Of a stretch of 53,528 nucleotides of DNA, positions 44,150-53,528 are shown piece after piece. The stretch covers positions 367,908-421,435 of the forward strand of contig SCFE01000037.1 of assembly GCA_004352715.1 (NCBI GenBank). Direction: 5' to 3'. This DNA comes from Hofstenia miamia (Eukaryota > Xenacoelomorpha > Acoela). The stretch's first letter is position 1. Each line of letters begins with the position of its first letter. Under the pieces are notes generated by a model, which saw nothing but the letters and a program-made list of their open reading frames with translations, was not told the origin of the DNA and ran no database searches. Both the position numbers and the translations under genes were made by a program.

Positions 44150-45115
44150 AAAAAATTACCAGTTTGATTGATTTAGGCAGTTTGAGGACAGAGGGAAGGA
44201 GTCGGAAGGAGACATCGACGCGTTGAGGAGCTTGTGACTTTTTCATAAGAGATATAAGGAGCACGGAATGATGAGAGAATGATTTAGCGTGGACTGAGAT
44301 GATTCTTTATGAGTCATTTGCTTGATTCCATTTCGAGAAAGATGTATCCCATCAAGGACTAAGAGACTAGTGTTGACAGTTCTTCATGACAATAAGAATT
44401 TTTTGAAGACAGGGATGACGTTGAAGTTGCATGAAGACATGCGCATAGGACTTCGCTGAATTCAGCAATGATGTGATTTCGTTGTAATAATGAATGTTTG
44501 TAGACAGGAGTGATTTCCAAGATGTAGATGAAGCGTGATGAGAATTTGAGACGAATCATTTCAACTAGATGATTGATATTGGATTTGAAGTTTTGAACAT
44601 CTGTGGAATTTATGGCATCAATTAGACCCGTATTGAGGCTAACAGAATTGATGTGAACTTTCGGATATTGTGAGATGTTATCAGCAAGAAGCCTAGAGTT
44701 GTGACTAGGATAAAAATAGAATGGTTAGATTATGTAAAAGATTATGTGAGCGGACATATTTTAGAATGCTGCTTCCAATGATTAGTGATGATGTGACAGG
44801 TTTGATAGATTTCGCTTGTCTTCGCGGGAGAGTAGAACTTTGTGCTTCATTACATTTCTTTCTAGGAGACTTGGGCGGATTTTTGAAAGAGAGATTGCAA
44901 TGTTTAGAATGAGAATCAAACGTTTGCATAGAACATGATGCATTGTTAGAATTAGTCGATTTTGTAGGAGAAGACTGGGTTGAAGCATTAGAGACAGATA
45001 TTCTTTGTTAAGCAGAGCAAACATTTGGTGAAGCAGCGTTTTCCTTTTATCTTTGATTAACGAAAACGCCGCATCGAGGGTAGGTGTGCCAGTGAATAAA
45101 TTATCACGTATCACT
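44150..45115 (-). pseudogene. CR1-like ORF1 with SGNH/GDSL esterase domain
   Basis: Minus strand, two overlapping frames. N-terminal part 45114-44782; then SSLIIGSSILKYVRSHNLL (44830-44740), holding block I with the nucleophile Ser. After a frameshift near 44710 come HNSRLLADNISQYPKVHIN, SVSLNTGLIDAINSTDVQ (oxyanion block, usually GTND) and FIYILEITPVYKHSLL. Finally LVLDGIHLSRNGIKQMT at about 44365-44315, the D..H catalytic block. Esterase ORF1 proteins are known from CR1/L2-like elements and are thought to bind RNA or lipid. The gene lies directly upstream of the endonuclease on the same strand, so the two form one element. Confidence 0.75.
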
Positions 45116-46445
45116 TGAACAAGCTAAGCAAAGGGAAGATGAAGTAATAGACGTTGGGACAGAAGTGGCGGAAGCAGCAGAACCAGTGAATGCAGAAACT
45201 GAAGTAGCAATCAAGGAAAAGATTAAGGAAGAAATAGGTGAGAGAACTAGGTTGCCAGTTCCGAGAGGAGTTCAGAAAAGCAAGTTAGCAGTAGAGACAA
45301 CAAAGGTCAATAAAGTGTTGGAGAGGATAGATGCTAGGAGTGTCGCAGAAGTAAATAGCTTAGTGTATGCAGGCGCATGGCAAGTGCTGAAAAATGTAGG
45401 CGTGGGCATGAAGAAGAAAAGGCAACAAGAAGATAAGGGAGACAGAAAGCCAGCATGGGAGAGAAGAATTGAGAATAAAGTGGCAAAGATTAGGCAGCAA
45501 ATAGGGAAGATCAGGACAAGTAAGGCGGTGCAGAACAGGTGCAGAGTAGGTAAAGGGAAGACTATAGAAACTGCAAGAGAAGTACCAAGGCAAAGATTAG
45601 TTGCAGAAACTGAGAAACTAAGAAAATATAGGGCAAGAGCAAAGCAGGCAAGAGACAATATGAAGTTTGAGACCTAAGAAGGAAGATTCTACAAAGAACT
45701 AGATGCAGGAGAAAAGGCTACAGTTAAAGCAGGCGAGGACGTAAGGTTCTGGGAGAATACATGGGGAAAAGCAGGACCAGAGATAGAAACTGTCCAGATG
45801 CAGAAGGAATTTAGGCAAGAAGAAGAAGTAATCAAAACTGCAAAGCTGAGCTCTAAAGAAGATGAAGAACTGGAAGGCGCCAGGCAGAGATGAGGTACAT
45901 GGGTATTGGCTGAAGCAGTTCACAAGTGTTCATGAGAGACTAGCAGTAGCATTGGAGGAGTGTGCGGTGAGTGGGTGTCCAGAGTGGATAGTAGTGGGAA
46001 GGACATTTCTGATATAGAAGGACACAAAGAAAGGTAGTGAGGCAAGAAATTTCAGGCCAATAACATGTCTGCCAACAACTGGGAAATTGTTAACTTCTGT
46101 GATTTCAAGTAGGCTGGCATGTTACTTACAACAGAACAGGTTGATACCAGAGGAACAAAAGGGATGTAGGACAAAGATGAGAGGATGTAAAGATCAGTTG
46201 TTAATAGAAGAGGCAGTAGTGGAGAATTGTAGAAGAAAGATGACAAACTTTGCAATGGCATGAATAGACTACAGCAAGGCGTATGACAGCATATCACATA
46301 GGTGGGTATTGAGGCCACTAGAGACTAATGGAGTTTCACAGAAATTGGTTGACTTTCTAGAGAGGGAGATGGGAAAGTGACAGACTGAGATAGATGGGCA
46401 TAGGTTGAGGTTTAGAAGGGGTATATTCCAGGGAGACAGCTTAGC

Positions 46446-46662
46446 AGGTCACTAAGGAGTTAGGGAAGATAAGAACTGAGAGTGAAGGAAAGACTGCATA
46501 CTAGTGTAGGAGCAGTGAGTAAGAAGCATAAAAGATACTTGGAGCAATTGGGAGTACCAAAGTGGGAGGAGCAGCAGCACAGAAGGCAGCATTGTTAGGA
46601 ACAGCTAGTCCTGAGGAAAGCTCTCAGACTCCCTGGGAAATGGTGAGATCTCTGAGCTAAAA
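46446..46662 (+). repeat. 217-bp copy of the element's own 3' end, next to a single N
   Basis: 46446-46662 is identical to 47314-47530 (offset 868). On resuming after the N (46663), GGGAGACAGCTTAGCA repeats the 16 bases that precede the insert (46431-46446). The insert thus splits the QGDSLAPLL motif. Confidence 0.9.
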
Positions 46663-47561
46663 NGGGAGACAGCTTAGCACCACTACTGTTTATAGTTAGC
46701 TTAATACCTATCACAGAAAAGTTAAAGGCAACAGGCATAGGGTATAAGCTGGAGAAGAATGGTAGAGCAGTGAGTTACTTGTTGTACATGGATGACCTGA
46801 AGATGTATGCTAGTTCAAGGAAGATGTTGCAGAAGCAAGTGGAGACATTGGAGAAGGTAAGCAGAGATTCTGGGTTGGAATTTTTATTAGGAAAGTGTGT
46901 GACTGTGACAATGATGAGAGGTAAGTGCATAGATGGAGATGGTTTGAGGATAAGCAGTGGGGATAAGATTGAGGAAGTCAAAGAGGGGTACAAGTATTTA
47001 GGTGTGATAGAGAAAGATAGAACAGATCATGAGGAAATGATTACAAGGTTAAGAAAAGAATACAAGAGGATTGTAAGGAAAGTACTACAGAAGTCAGTAT
47101 TCAATCTGCAGAATGAACTGAGGGAATTAGACAGGGAGACAAGGAAGATACTTGCAGAACAGAGAGCATTCAAATTAAATGGAGATGTAGATAGGCTGTA
47201 CATGGCAATCCATAAGGGAGGGAAAGGGCTGCTAAGTGTGGAGGAAACTGTAGAAGCAGAAGCACTAGGGCTGAAGGAATATGTAGAAGCACAAACTAGA
47301 GGGTCACTACTAGAGGTCACTAAGGAGTTAGGGAAGATAAGAACTGAGAGTGAAGGAAAGACTGCATACTAGTGTAGGAGCAGTGAGTAAGAAGCATAAA
47401 AGATACTTGGAGCAATTGGGAGTACCAAAGTGGGAGGAGCAGCAGCACAGAAGGCAGCATTGTTAGGAACAGCTAGTCCTGAGGAAAGCTCTCAGACTCC
47501 CTGGGAAATGGTGAGATCTCTGAGCTAAAAGGGATACCAGCATGATGCTGTGAGAAGTAAG

Positions 47562-47582
47562 AATAATAATAATAATAATAAT
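47562..47582. repeat. (AAT)n tail shared by two retrotransposons
   Basis: About seven AAT units. On the plus strand they end the R2/NeSL-like element; on the minus strand they are the (ATT)n tail following AATAAAGTCATTC of the next element. Confidence 0.85.
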
Positions 47583-49510
47583 GAATGACTTTATTTAGCC
47601 ACTGAAGGCATACACTACAAAAAAACAAAAAACAAGTCAGGTTTTACAGCAGCAAGATCAGTCACAGGACATGAAATAGGAGCAAATGGATGAGTAGGCA
47701 AATTTGGAGAAGGGCTTAGCAAAGAGAAAATTCATCAAAGATTTCTTGTGGCTCAGTGGTGGGGAAAAGAAATCAATCACTGTTGGAGGGTTGAGAGTCA
47801 AGATGTAATTAGCAGCAGTACAAGCACGATTGAAAAACGAGTGAAGGGTGCAATGTTTCTTGGGACGACGAATGGAGAAAGTGACAACATCATCAGAGAG
47901 ATTGGAGTGGGAAGTACAGAACTTAATGAAATCAAAAGGAGCAAGATCCAATTTGTGAGTGAGCAAAGATTGAACAAGAGGACATTACATTCATGGAAGT
48001 AGAGTGACAGTGGGAGAGTGGAGAATTTGAGAAGAGTGTTTTTGTATTTCAAGGGAGAGATCTATTTGAAGGTACGCTTCTGGAAACCTTCCATAGAATG
48101 GAACAAGGAATGAGAAGGCCACCAACAGTGAGAAGTGTAGAGAAGAATGGCGTGAGGAATGGACTTGAACAAAGATAATTTCACAGCAGCCATGGAATTA
48201 AAGTGAACATTGTGGAAGATGGAAAAGAGTGAGGAATTAGCTTTGCAGAAGCATAAGGACACATGACTAGACAAATTGAAGTTAGTAGCAAGTTGAACTC
48301 CAAGATGAGTAGATACATGAAAGGAAATACCACATGTTTTGGCTTGGTTAAAATCAAGATGGTCAACTGAAGACCAAGTTGCCAAAAGCTCAAGATCAAA
48401 GGTAATATTATAGGCAAAAGACTACAAATGTTGAAAATCACAGTGTCATCAACATACAGTAGACAGGATGATTTGAGGACAGATTGATGCAGGTTGTTGA
48501 TAGCAATGAGGAAGAAGAGACCAGCAAACACAGAACCTTGAGGAGCACCATTATAGACAAGGGCAGAAGAAGAAATAGATGATTTGATTTTGACACACTG
48601 ATGAGGATTAGACAGTTAAGACTGGAAAAGTTTAGTAAAATCAGCATCAAAGCCAAATAAACTAAATTTGTAAAGAAGAATAGATTGATGGAGTTGATCA
48701 AAAGCTTTAGAAATGTCAAGAAGGATAATTCAACCAGGAGTGAACAAGTTAGTAATGGTAGAATTACCTGGAAGGTTGCCATACTGAGAAGATTTGAGGT
48801 GACAAATTTTAGGGAACACATAGTGAAAGATAAGGTGCTTGACAATGATTGACAGCTGAGGAGGAATAGCTACTGTATGGTATGAAGTAACTTGAGAGGA
48901 GGGAAGCTGATTGGATTTTAACAGCAGAGAGATCCAAGGTGTTTTTTCAGCAAGACCAAAAATGCTTAGAGGAGCAAATGTAGATGAAGAGATGCTTTAA
49001 GTGGATGGAAAGTGTTGGGTTTTTCTGAACTACAAAGGATGGGATGCTGTCAGGATAGCAGGGAACAGACAATTGTAGAACTTAGGCATGACAAAATGTC
49101 ATGAAGATGATATCACATAGGTGAATCAGTGGAGAGGTGGCAGGCAGACCAGGACAGAGAGAGACAGGATAAAGAACTTCAATTCAAAGTAGGCATTTAA
49201 GTGATCAGCTTTCTCCAGATCTGAGTGAGCAGAAAGAATGTTCAATTTCAAGCTGGGGAGGTCAGGTTTATAAGGAAGGGAATGCAAGAAAGAATAAGAG
49301 TCTTGAGGTGATCCAGATGAGAAACTGGACAGCAAAGAGATTTTGTTGAGTTCCATAAAGTTAATGACATCTTCTGTGAGATAAGATAGTTTCAAAGAAA
49401 TGGACTTGAACAAAGAGAATTTCATAGCAGCTGTGGAATTAAACTGAACATTGTGTAAGACAGCAAAAAGTGAAGAATTAGCTTTGCAGAGGCATAAGGA
49501 CATATTACCA
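47583..49510 (-). pseudogene. CR1-like non-LTR retrotransposon Pol (minus strand)
   Basis: Minus strand, several frames. Linker at 49503-49126 (LSYLTEDVINFMELNKISLL, HSDLEKADHLNAYF). RT follows: SQYGNLPGNSTITNLFTPG, WIILLDISKAFDQLHQSILL (motif A, about 48735-48660), GAPQGSVFAGLFFLIAINNL (motif B, about 48550) and SSCLLYVDDTVIF (YVDD, about 48450). The C-terminal part continues to about 47800. The 3' end reads ..CTAAATAAAGTCATTC then (ATT)n at 47582. The coding strand is unusually pyrimidine-rich, giving Leu/Ser/Phe-rich translations. Many frameshifts; not functional. Confidence 0.8.
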
Positions 49511-49517
49511 GACCAAC

Positions 49518-50070
49518 TTAAATTAGCAGCAAGTTGAACTCCAAGATGAGTATGATGTGGAGAAAAATTAAGGACAAGCTGAGAATAGATTGAGGGAGGT
49601 TGTTAATGGCAACAAGAAAATAAAGAACACTAAACACAGAACATTGGGGAGCACCACAAGCTATGTGAGGAGAGGAAGAGATAAATGAATTGATCTTGAC
49701 ACATTGACAGAAAAGGAAGATCAGAAGGGGCAGACACAGGAAAGGAAATACCACATGTCTTGCCTGGGCTAAAATCAAGATGGTTAACAGAAGACCAAGT
49801 AGACAAAAGCTCAAGGTCAGAGGTAATATTGAAGGTGAAAGAACTACCAAAGTTGAAAATCATACTGTCATCAACATACAGTAGACAGGATGAGTTGAGG
49901 ACAGATTGAGAGAGGTTGTTGATAGCAATGGGGAATAAGAGAACAGCAAATTATCTGAAGCAAAATCTGCACAAAAGTTTAAACAAAAATCCACAGTGTA
50001 CCACACAAAAAGCCAGACAAAAGTTTTGACAAAAATCCGCAGTGTAGAACTAAAAACTCCTGACAAAAGT
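49518..50070 (-). pseudogene. Second, partial copy of the same CR1-like RT
   Basis: Minus frames 50066-49860 and 49863-49518 give LSSTHPVYCMLMTV in one frame, then GSSFTFNITSDLELLSTWSS and NHLDFSPGKTCGISFPVS. These parallel the neighbouring element's YVDD to LDFNQAKTCGISF segment (48480-48290). APQCSVFSVLYFLVAINNLP at about 49650 repeats motif B again. The order of blocks is scrambled relative to a full Pol, so this is a rearranged or nested fragment. Confidence 0.65.
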
Positions 50071-51690
50071 TTGGACAGAAATCATCTGTATACCACCCAC
50101 TTAATAATATATTAGTGAGAAGTTAGAGTAAACATTAACCATTGTGATTTTATTCTGGGAATTACACACAAGTATGGGTAAAAGCAATATTACAAACATT
50201 GAAATTACACAGCATCTGCTGGTGTGAAAACAGCTATTACCAGGCATTAGAGAATGAATTTATATTTACCAATTAGAGGAATCTGGTTTACATAAGCCAC
50301 TTTATTAGTTTATGAGGTATATTATAGGTGCTTCAAAAAATTTTTAAAAACCAATGAAATTATAACAATCCCTTAGCAGTTTAAGGTCAATCTTATTGGA
50401 TTTGCTGAAACTAGATACTTCATATTATTATGGCAATGAAGGTCACTATTTCAAAAAGTTCAGGCTCAGCCCTGCTCCACAATTCTTCAAATTTATCAGA
50501 CCTGGTTTGGCTTGCACCATTTACATTTCTAAGCAAAGTTTTATGGGTTTTTTGAATGTACAATAGAATATATTTGCTCTGGACTATCAAGAATCAACTC
50601 TCCACAATGACATTGGTCTTCTGCTTTTTGAGAAGCAAAACTGGGCTTATTTAGCTCTTGAAAAATGACCTCTACCTTAAGTTGATTCATTAAATTTTCA
50701 AAGTGAAAACTTTTGTTTCTTTGTGTTTGTTTATATTCCTAATTTTCAAATCTAAATTTTTGCAGAAAATTATCAGCAGCAATTATCCCTAAATTAAATG
50801 TCCCACCTAAAAATGTATCCATCCCTCATGGAGTTTAGCCTGGATATATCACTGGTAAGGGAACCACTGATTTGATGAAGGTGCTTGACCAATGTTGAAT
50901 TGAAAAACAGTTGCATGATTTGACATACAATTAGTGGTCTCAAAGTGGGTAAATGCAAAATATTACAAATAAAAAGTGCAATTAATTTCATTTAAGGTGG
51001 ATGTTGAAATATGGCAAAAAGAACAACTACATGATAAAAACCAGCTGCACATTCTATCTGGATCTAATTTTTTCTTGAATATATTGCCTAAATTAGAGAA
51101 TTGCAGTGTGCTTGTAGATTTTTTAATTTTAAATAATATTTTTGAATTTTAAATCTTGTACTGATGACATTGTTGTTGTAATATATTCAAAGATATTGAT
51201 AATAATCAGAAACTTCCTAAATCAATCAAAAAGATTAAGGATATATCAAAGCCAAATGAATATTCAACATCTATATTCAATAGAATTATTAAAAAAAACT
51301 TAGAAGATATTTTAAAAAACTGATCATTTGTAATATTACATCTTGAATATTGTATATAGAGGCATATGATCAATTAAATTAATGAAAGATCTGAAAAGAA
51401 TTTCTCCATCATATTCAAAAATTGGATTTCTACTTGCAACCATAAGTTAATGCATCCAATATGGTAAAACTAAACATAGAAACCAAGATTAAGAATTAGT
51501 ACATGCAATTACATGCAATATTATAAACATTTCATATAAGGAACCATTGCAGATCCTTTAAGGATCTTTGAATTTTACATGGCAATTAATAGCTTTCAAC
51601 TAAGCCTCATGGAGCAAATCTATACTCAATTAAGTTAACCAAACTTAAACAAAGAAGATGAATATTAATAAAATTTTCATTTACATAAGC
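50071..51690. other. AT-rich DNA, no gene recognised
   Basis: Short ORFs without family features. I see no clear element ends here. Confidence 0.4.
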
Positions 51691-51695
51691 TGTTG

Positions 51696-51758
<63 letters not shown>

Positions 51759-51954
51759 NNNNNNNNNNNNNNNNNNNNNNNNNNNNNNNNNNNNNNNNNN
51801 NNNNNNNNNNNNNNNNNNNNNNNNNNNNNNNNNNNNNNNNNNNNNNNNNNNNNNNNNNNNNNNNNNNNNNNNNNNNNNNNNNNNNNNNNNNNNNNNNNNN
51901 NNNNNNNNNNNNNNNNNNNNNNNNNNNNNNNNNNTATATATATATATATATATA
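51696..51954. repeat. (TA)n microsatellite with 176-N gap
   Basis: TA runs on both sides of Ns 51759-51934. The right part provides the TA target of the adjacent mariner-like element. Confidence 0.95.
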
Positions 51955-52871
51955 GGGTGTTCATGTGTTCCCTTTTTAGTAAAGAATTGTATTTCAAGGC
52001 AAACTATTTATTTTTGATTACTTATGTGAACTGGACATGAAAAAGCAATAATTTATTAACACAAAAACATACTGAAACCAAATATAATCAGAAATGTCCT
52101 CCAATACTGTCAATACAAGATTGACACCAATTTTGATATTGATAAACATATTCTGTAGCATTTCAGGTGGGATATTATTGATTGCATCAGTGATAAACTG
52201 TTTCAATTTTTCTATGTTTTGGGGCTTTTGGCTGTAAGCATCTTCTTTCACTATTCCCCACAAGAAGAAATCAAGGGCTTTCTGGGGGGAAGCAATTGGC
52301 CCATTGTGTCCAATCCATCTATCAGGAAATTTTCCATTCAGATAAGGATGAAATTACAATCCCTAGTGAAGAGGAGCACCATCCTGTTGGAAAACAGTTC
52401 TTCTGATGCATCTAAGACAACCAATTTCTGGAACAGCATAGTTTTGAAGCATTTGAAGATAGGACACAGTTGTGATGGTTGGTTCTTCAAAGAAAAAAGG
52501 TCTAACTACACAATCACTGTAGATTGCACATCAAATGTTTAAACCAAAACTTTTCATAGGAACTTCTTCTATGACATTAGGATTATCATAACCTCAAACA
52601 ACAGCATTGTATGATTTCACTTTACTGGAGAGATTGAATTTATCCTCATCTAAGAAACATAAATTTTGAAAGAAATTTTAATCATAAGCACATCACAACT
52701 GCATTTCTTCAAAGAAAATTTTTCTTGACATGTAATCATCTTGTAGTAGTTGGTGAACTCTTCTGATTTTGACCATTCTCATGCAATTTCACATTTCAAT
52801 ACCTTGTGAATGCATGAATGGTGCATTTCCAATTAATGACTTTACTAGAAAGGGATTTTATAGACAACCTG
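51953..52871 (-). mobile_element. Mariner/Tc-like transposon with terminal inverted repeats, 919 bp, inactive
   Basis: The left end TAGGGTGTTCATGTG...TTTTTAGTAAAG (51953-51984) matches the reverse complement of the right end, CAGGTTGTCTATAAAATCCC then TTTCTAGTAAAG (52840-52871). TA flanks both ends. On the minus strand a transposase relic runs FLDEDKFNLSSKVKSYNAVV, ..FFFEEPTITTVSYLQMLQNY, FQQDGAPLH, a stop, FPDRWIGHNGPIASPQKALD, FFLWGIVKEDAY, LKQFITDAINNIPPEMLQN. QQDGAP holds the second catalytic Asp and the D before FFLWG the third; the preceding SPDLTP is degraded to SPQKA. The N-terminal HTH part is missing and several stops occur. Confidence 0.85.
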
Positions 52872-52882
52872 TATATATATAT

Positions 52883-53528
52883 TGTAACATCCTCCACCTA
52901 GCTTGTTACGCCGTGTCTAATCACTGTTAAGGGATGTTTAGTAAACTGCGGGTGAGGTGTTACCCATTTGTTGATCCATCAAACTTCTCTTTCTTATTAA
53001 CTAGTTACGTTAATTAAGTGCTTGGATAATAACCATCACTGTTTAGGTGACTGGGCAGTATGATGTTTCCTCTTCAGTTGTTCCATGGGCTCCTGCCCGA
53101 AGCCGATCTCCACAACACAGCTCCTCCTCTTCTGTAACAATGGTTGAGTCCACATCGCCATCTCAGCTCAACTGGGATTAATTATGTATGCCTTATGTTA
53201 GCTCGGTGTGTGCACTCAAGTAAAGTTGTAACTGACTTAAACTCAGAGTTGTAAAGTGTTTGTTGTTTTTATTAAATAAGAGCAACCGGGCATTGACACT
53301 AACTGCATGTAATAATATAACTAACATAGCCATTACCATAAAACTATCGGCTTAATTATACAGATAACAAACTTGCAGTTTCCTATACCTACATTTAATA
53401 GTATTACATGTGAGGTCATTTATTGAGTCAATTATAGTCGAGTCTCCTACATTTAAGAATATATAAATATCCCTAAGTGTCGACTATCCAGTCGTTTCAG
53501 GCATTGATTATTTCTTACATGTGTTGAT
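52883..53528 (+). other. Possible LTR-like sequence (start of an LTR element or solo LTR)
   Basis: The sequence changes at 52883 to a GC-richer stretch beginning TGTAACATCCTCCACC, with TTATTAAATAAGAGCAACCG near 53268. TG at the start, a mid-position AATAA-type signal and sudden composition change fit an LTR, but no CA end, target duplication, primer-binding site or pol is visible. It could equally be another repeat. Confidence 0.3.

Larger units (their letters stand above)
45120..47582 (+). pseudogene. R2/NeSL-like non-LTR retrotransposon Pol, 5'-truncated and broken
   Basis: The plus-strand N-terminal open stretch 45165-45677 is Lys/Glu/Arg-rich. RT follows in shifted frames: NWKAPGRDEVHGYWLKQF, RNFRPITCLPTTGKLLTSVI, EEQKGCRTKMRGCKDQLLIE, an in-frame stop, IDYSKAYDSISHRWV (motif A) and FRRGIFQGDSLAPLLFIVSL across the N. 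ORF 46770-47372 carries YLLYMDDLKMYASS (YMDD box), KYLGVIEKDRTDHEEM and GDVDRLYMAIHKGGKGLLSV. These strings are typical of R2/NeSL-type Pol, which usually carry a restriction-like endonuclease; that domain is absent here. The element ends in (AAT)n at 47562-47582. A 217-bp copy of its own 3' end is inserted at 46446-46662. Confidence 0.82.

Noticed and set aside
45272-45658. 128-codon minus-strand ORF rich in Leu/Ser with membrane-like stretches
   Set aside because: Antisense shadow of the Lys/Glu-rich N-terminal part of the R2/NeSL-like Pol; no independent coding signal.
47027-47320. Ser-rich minus-strand ORF
   Set aside because: Antisense shadow of the YMDD-containing RT frame on the plus strand.
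47748-48002. Plus-strand ORF of 84 codons
   Set aside because: Antisense of the CR1-like Pol C-terminal region; no recognised domain.
1-53528. CRISPR array, bacterial operon, phage or toxin-antitoxin system
   Set aside because: No regularly spaced short repeats, Shine-Dalgarno-linked ORFs or relevant families; spliced exons show a eukaryotic genome.

Overview
The window is AT-rich eukaryotic nuclear DNA from an invertebrate animal. Spliced exons, GT-AG introns, many (AT)n microsatellites, several transposon superfamilies and scaffold N gaps all point that way. I cannot name the species or phylum. No bacterial operon, phage, CRISPR, rRNA or tRNA signal is visible.

The one host gene I can support is a plus-strand gene for a PDE8-type cyclic-nucleotide phosphodiesterase, from 7661 to the stop at 33008. 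I resolve 14 coding exons. They encode, in order, a divergent receiver-like segment, a PAS domain, a linker, and an apparently complete PDE catalytic domain with every metal-site motif in place. All exon junctions keep phase except exon 5 to exon 6, where one base (or a small exon) is missing across a gap-containing intron. The true 5' end was not found. Two introns are only 42 and 43 nt, while others run to 4.7 and 5.8 kb. The large introns hold an internally deleted mariner, a Tc1-like relic, a PIF1/Helitron-type helicase fragment and a non-autonomous hAT-like element with 8-bp target duplications.

Upstream of the gene, 1-986 (minus) is a retrotransposon ORF1 with a PHD-type zinc finger, and 4173-4780 is a pogo/CENP-B-like DNA transposon relic.

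Downstream, 33.8-50 kb is a graveyard of non-LTR retrotransposons in both orientations. It contains several CR1/L2-like RT fragments; one near-complete degenerate CR1-like element on the minus strand (40.5-45.1 kb: SGNH-esterase ORF1, endonuclease, RT); an R2/NeSL-like Pol on the plus strand (45.1-47.58 kb); and another CR1-like element on the minus strand (47.58-50.07 kb). The last two meet tail to tail at a shared (AAT)n tract. A 919-bp mariner-like element with terminal inverted repeats sits in a (TA)n tract at 51953-52871, and a possible LTR starts at 52883.

Several apparent duplications sit exactly at N gaps (371, 6865-6885, 42602, 46663). They look like unresolved overlaps or alleles left by assembly rather than biology. 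A nearly perfect 160-bp inverted repeat at 36.3-36.7 kb, hAT subterminal repeats and two hammerhead-like motifs are the structures most worth checking. I found no convincing undescribed multi-gene system.
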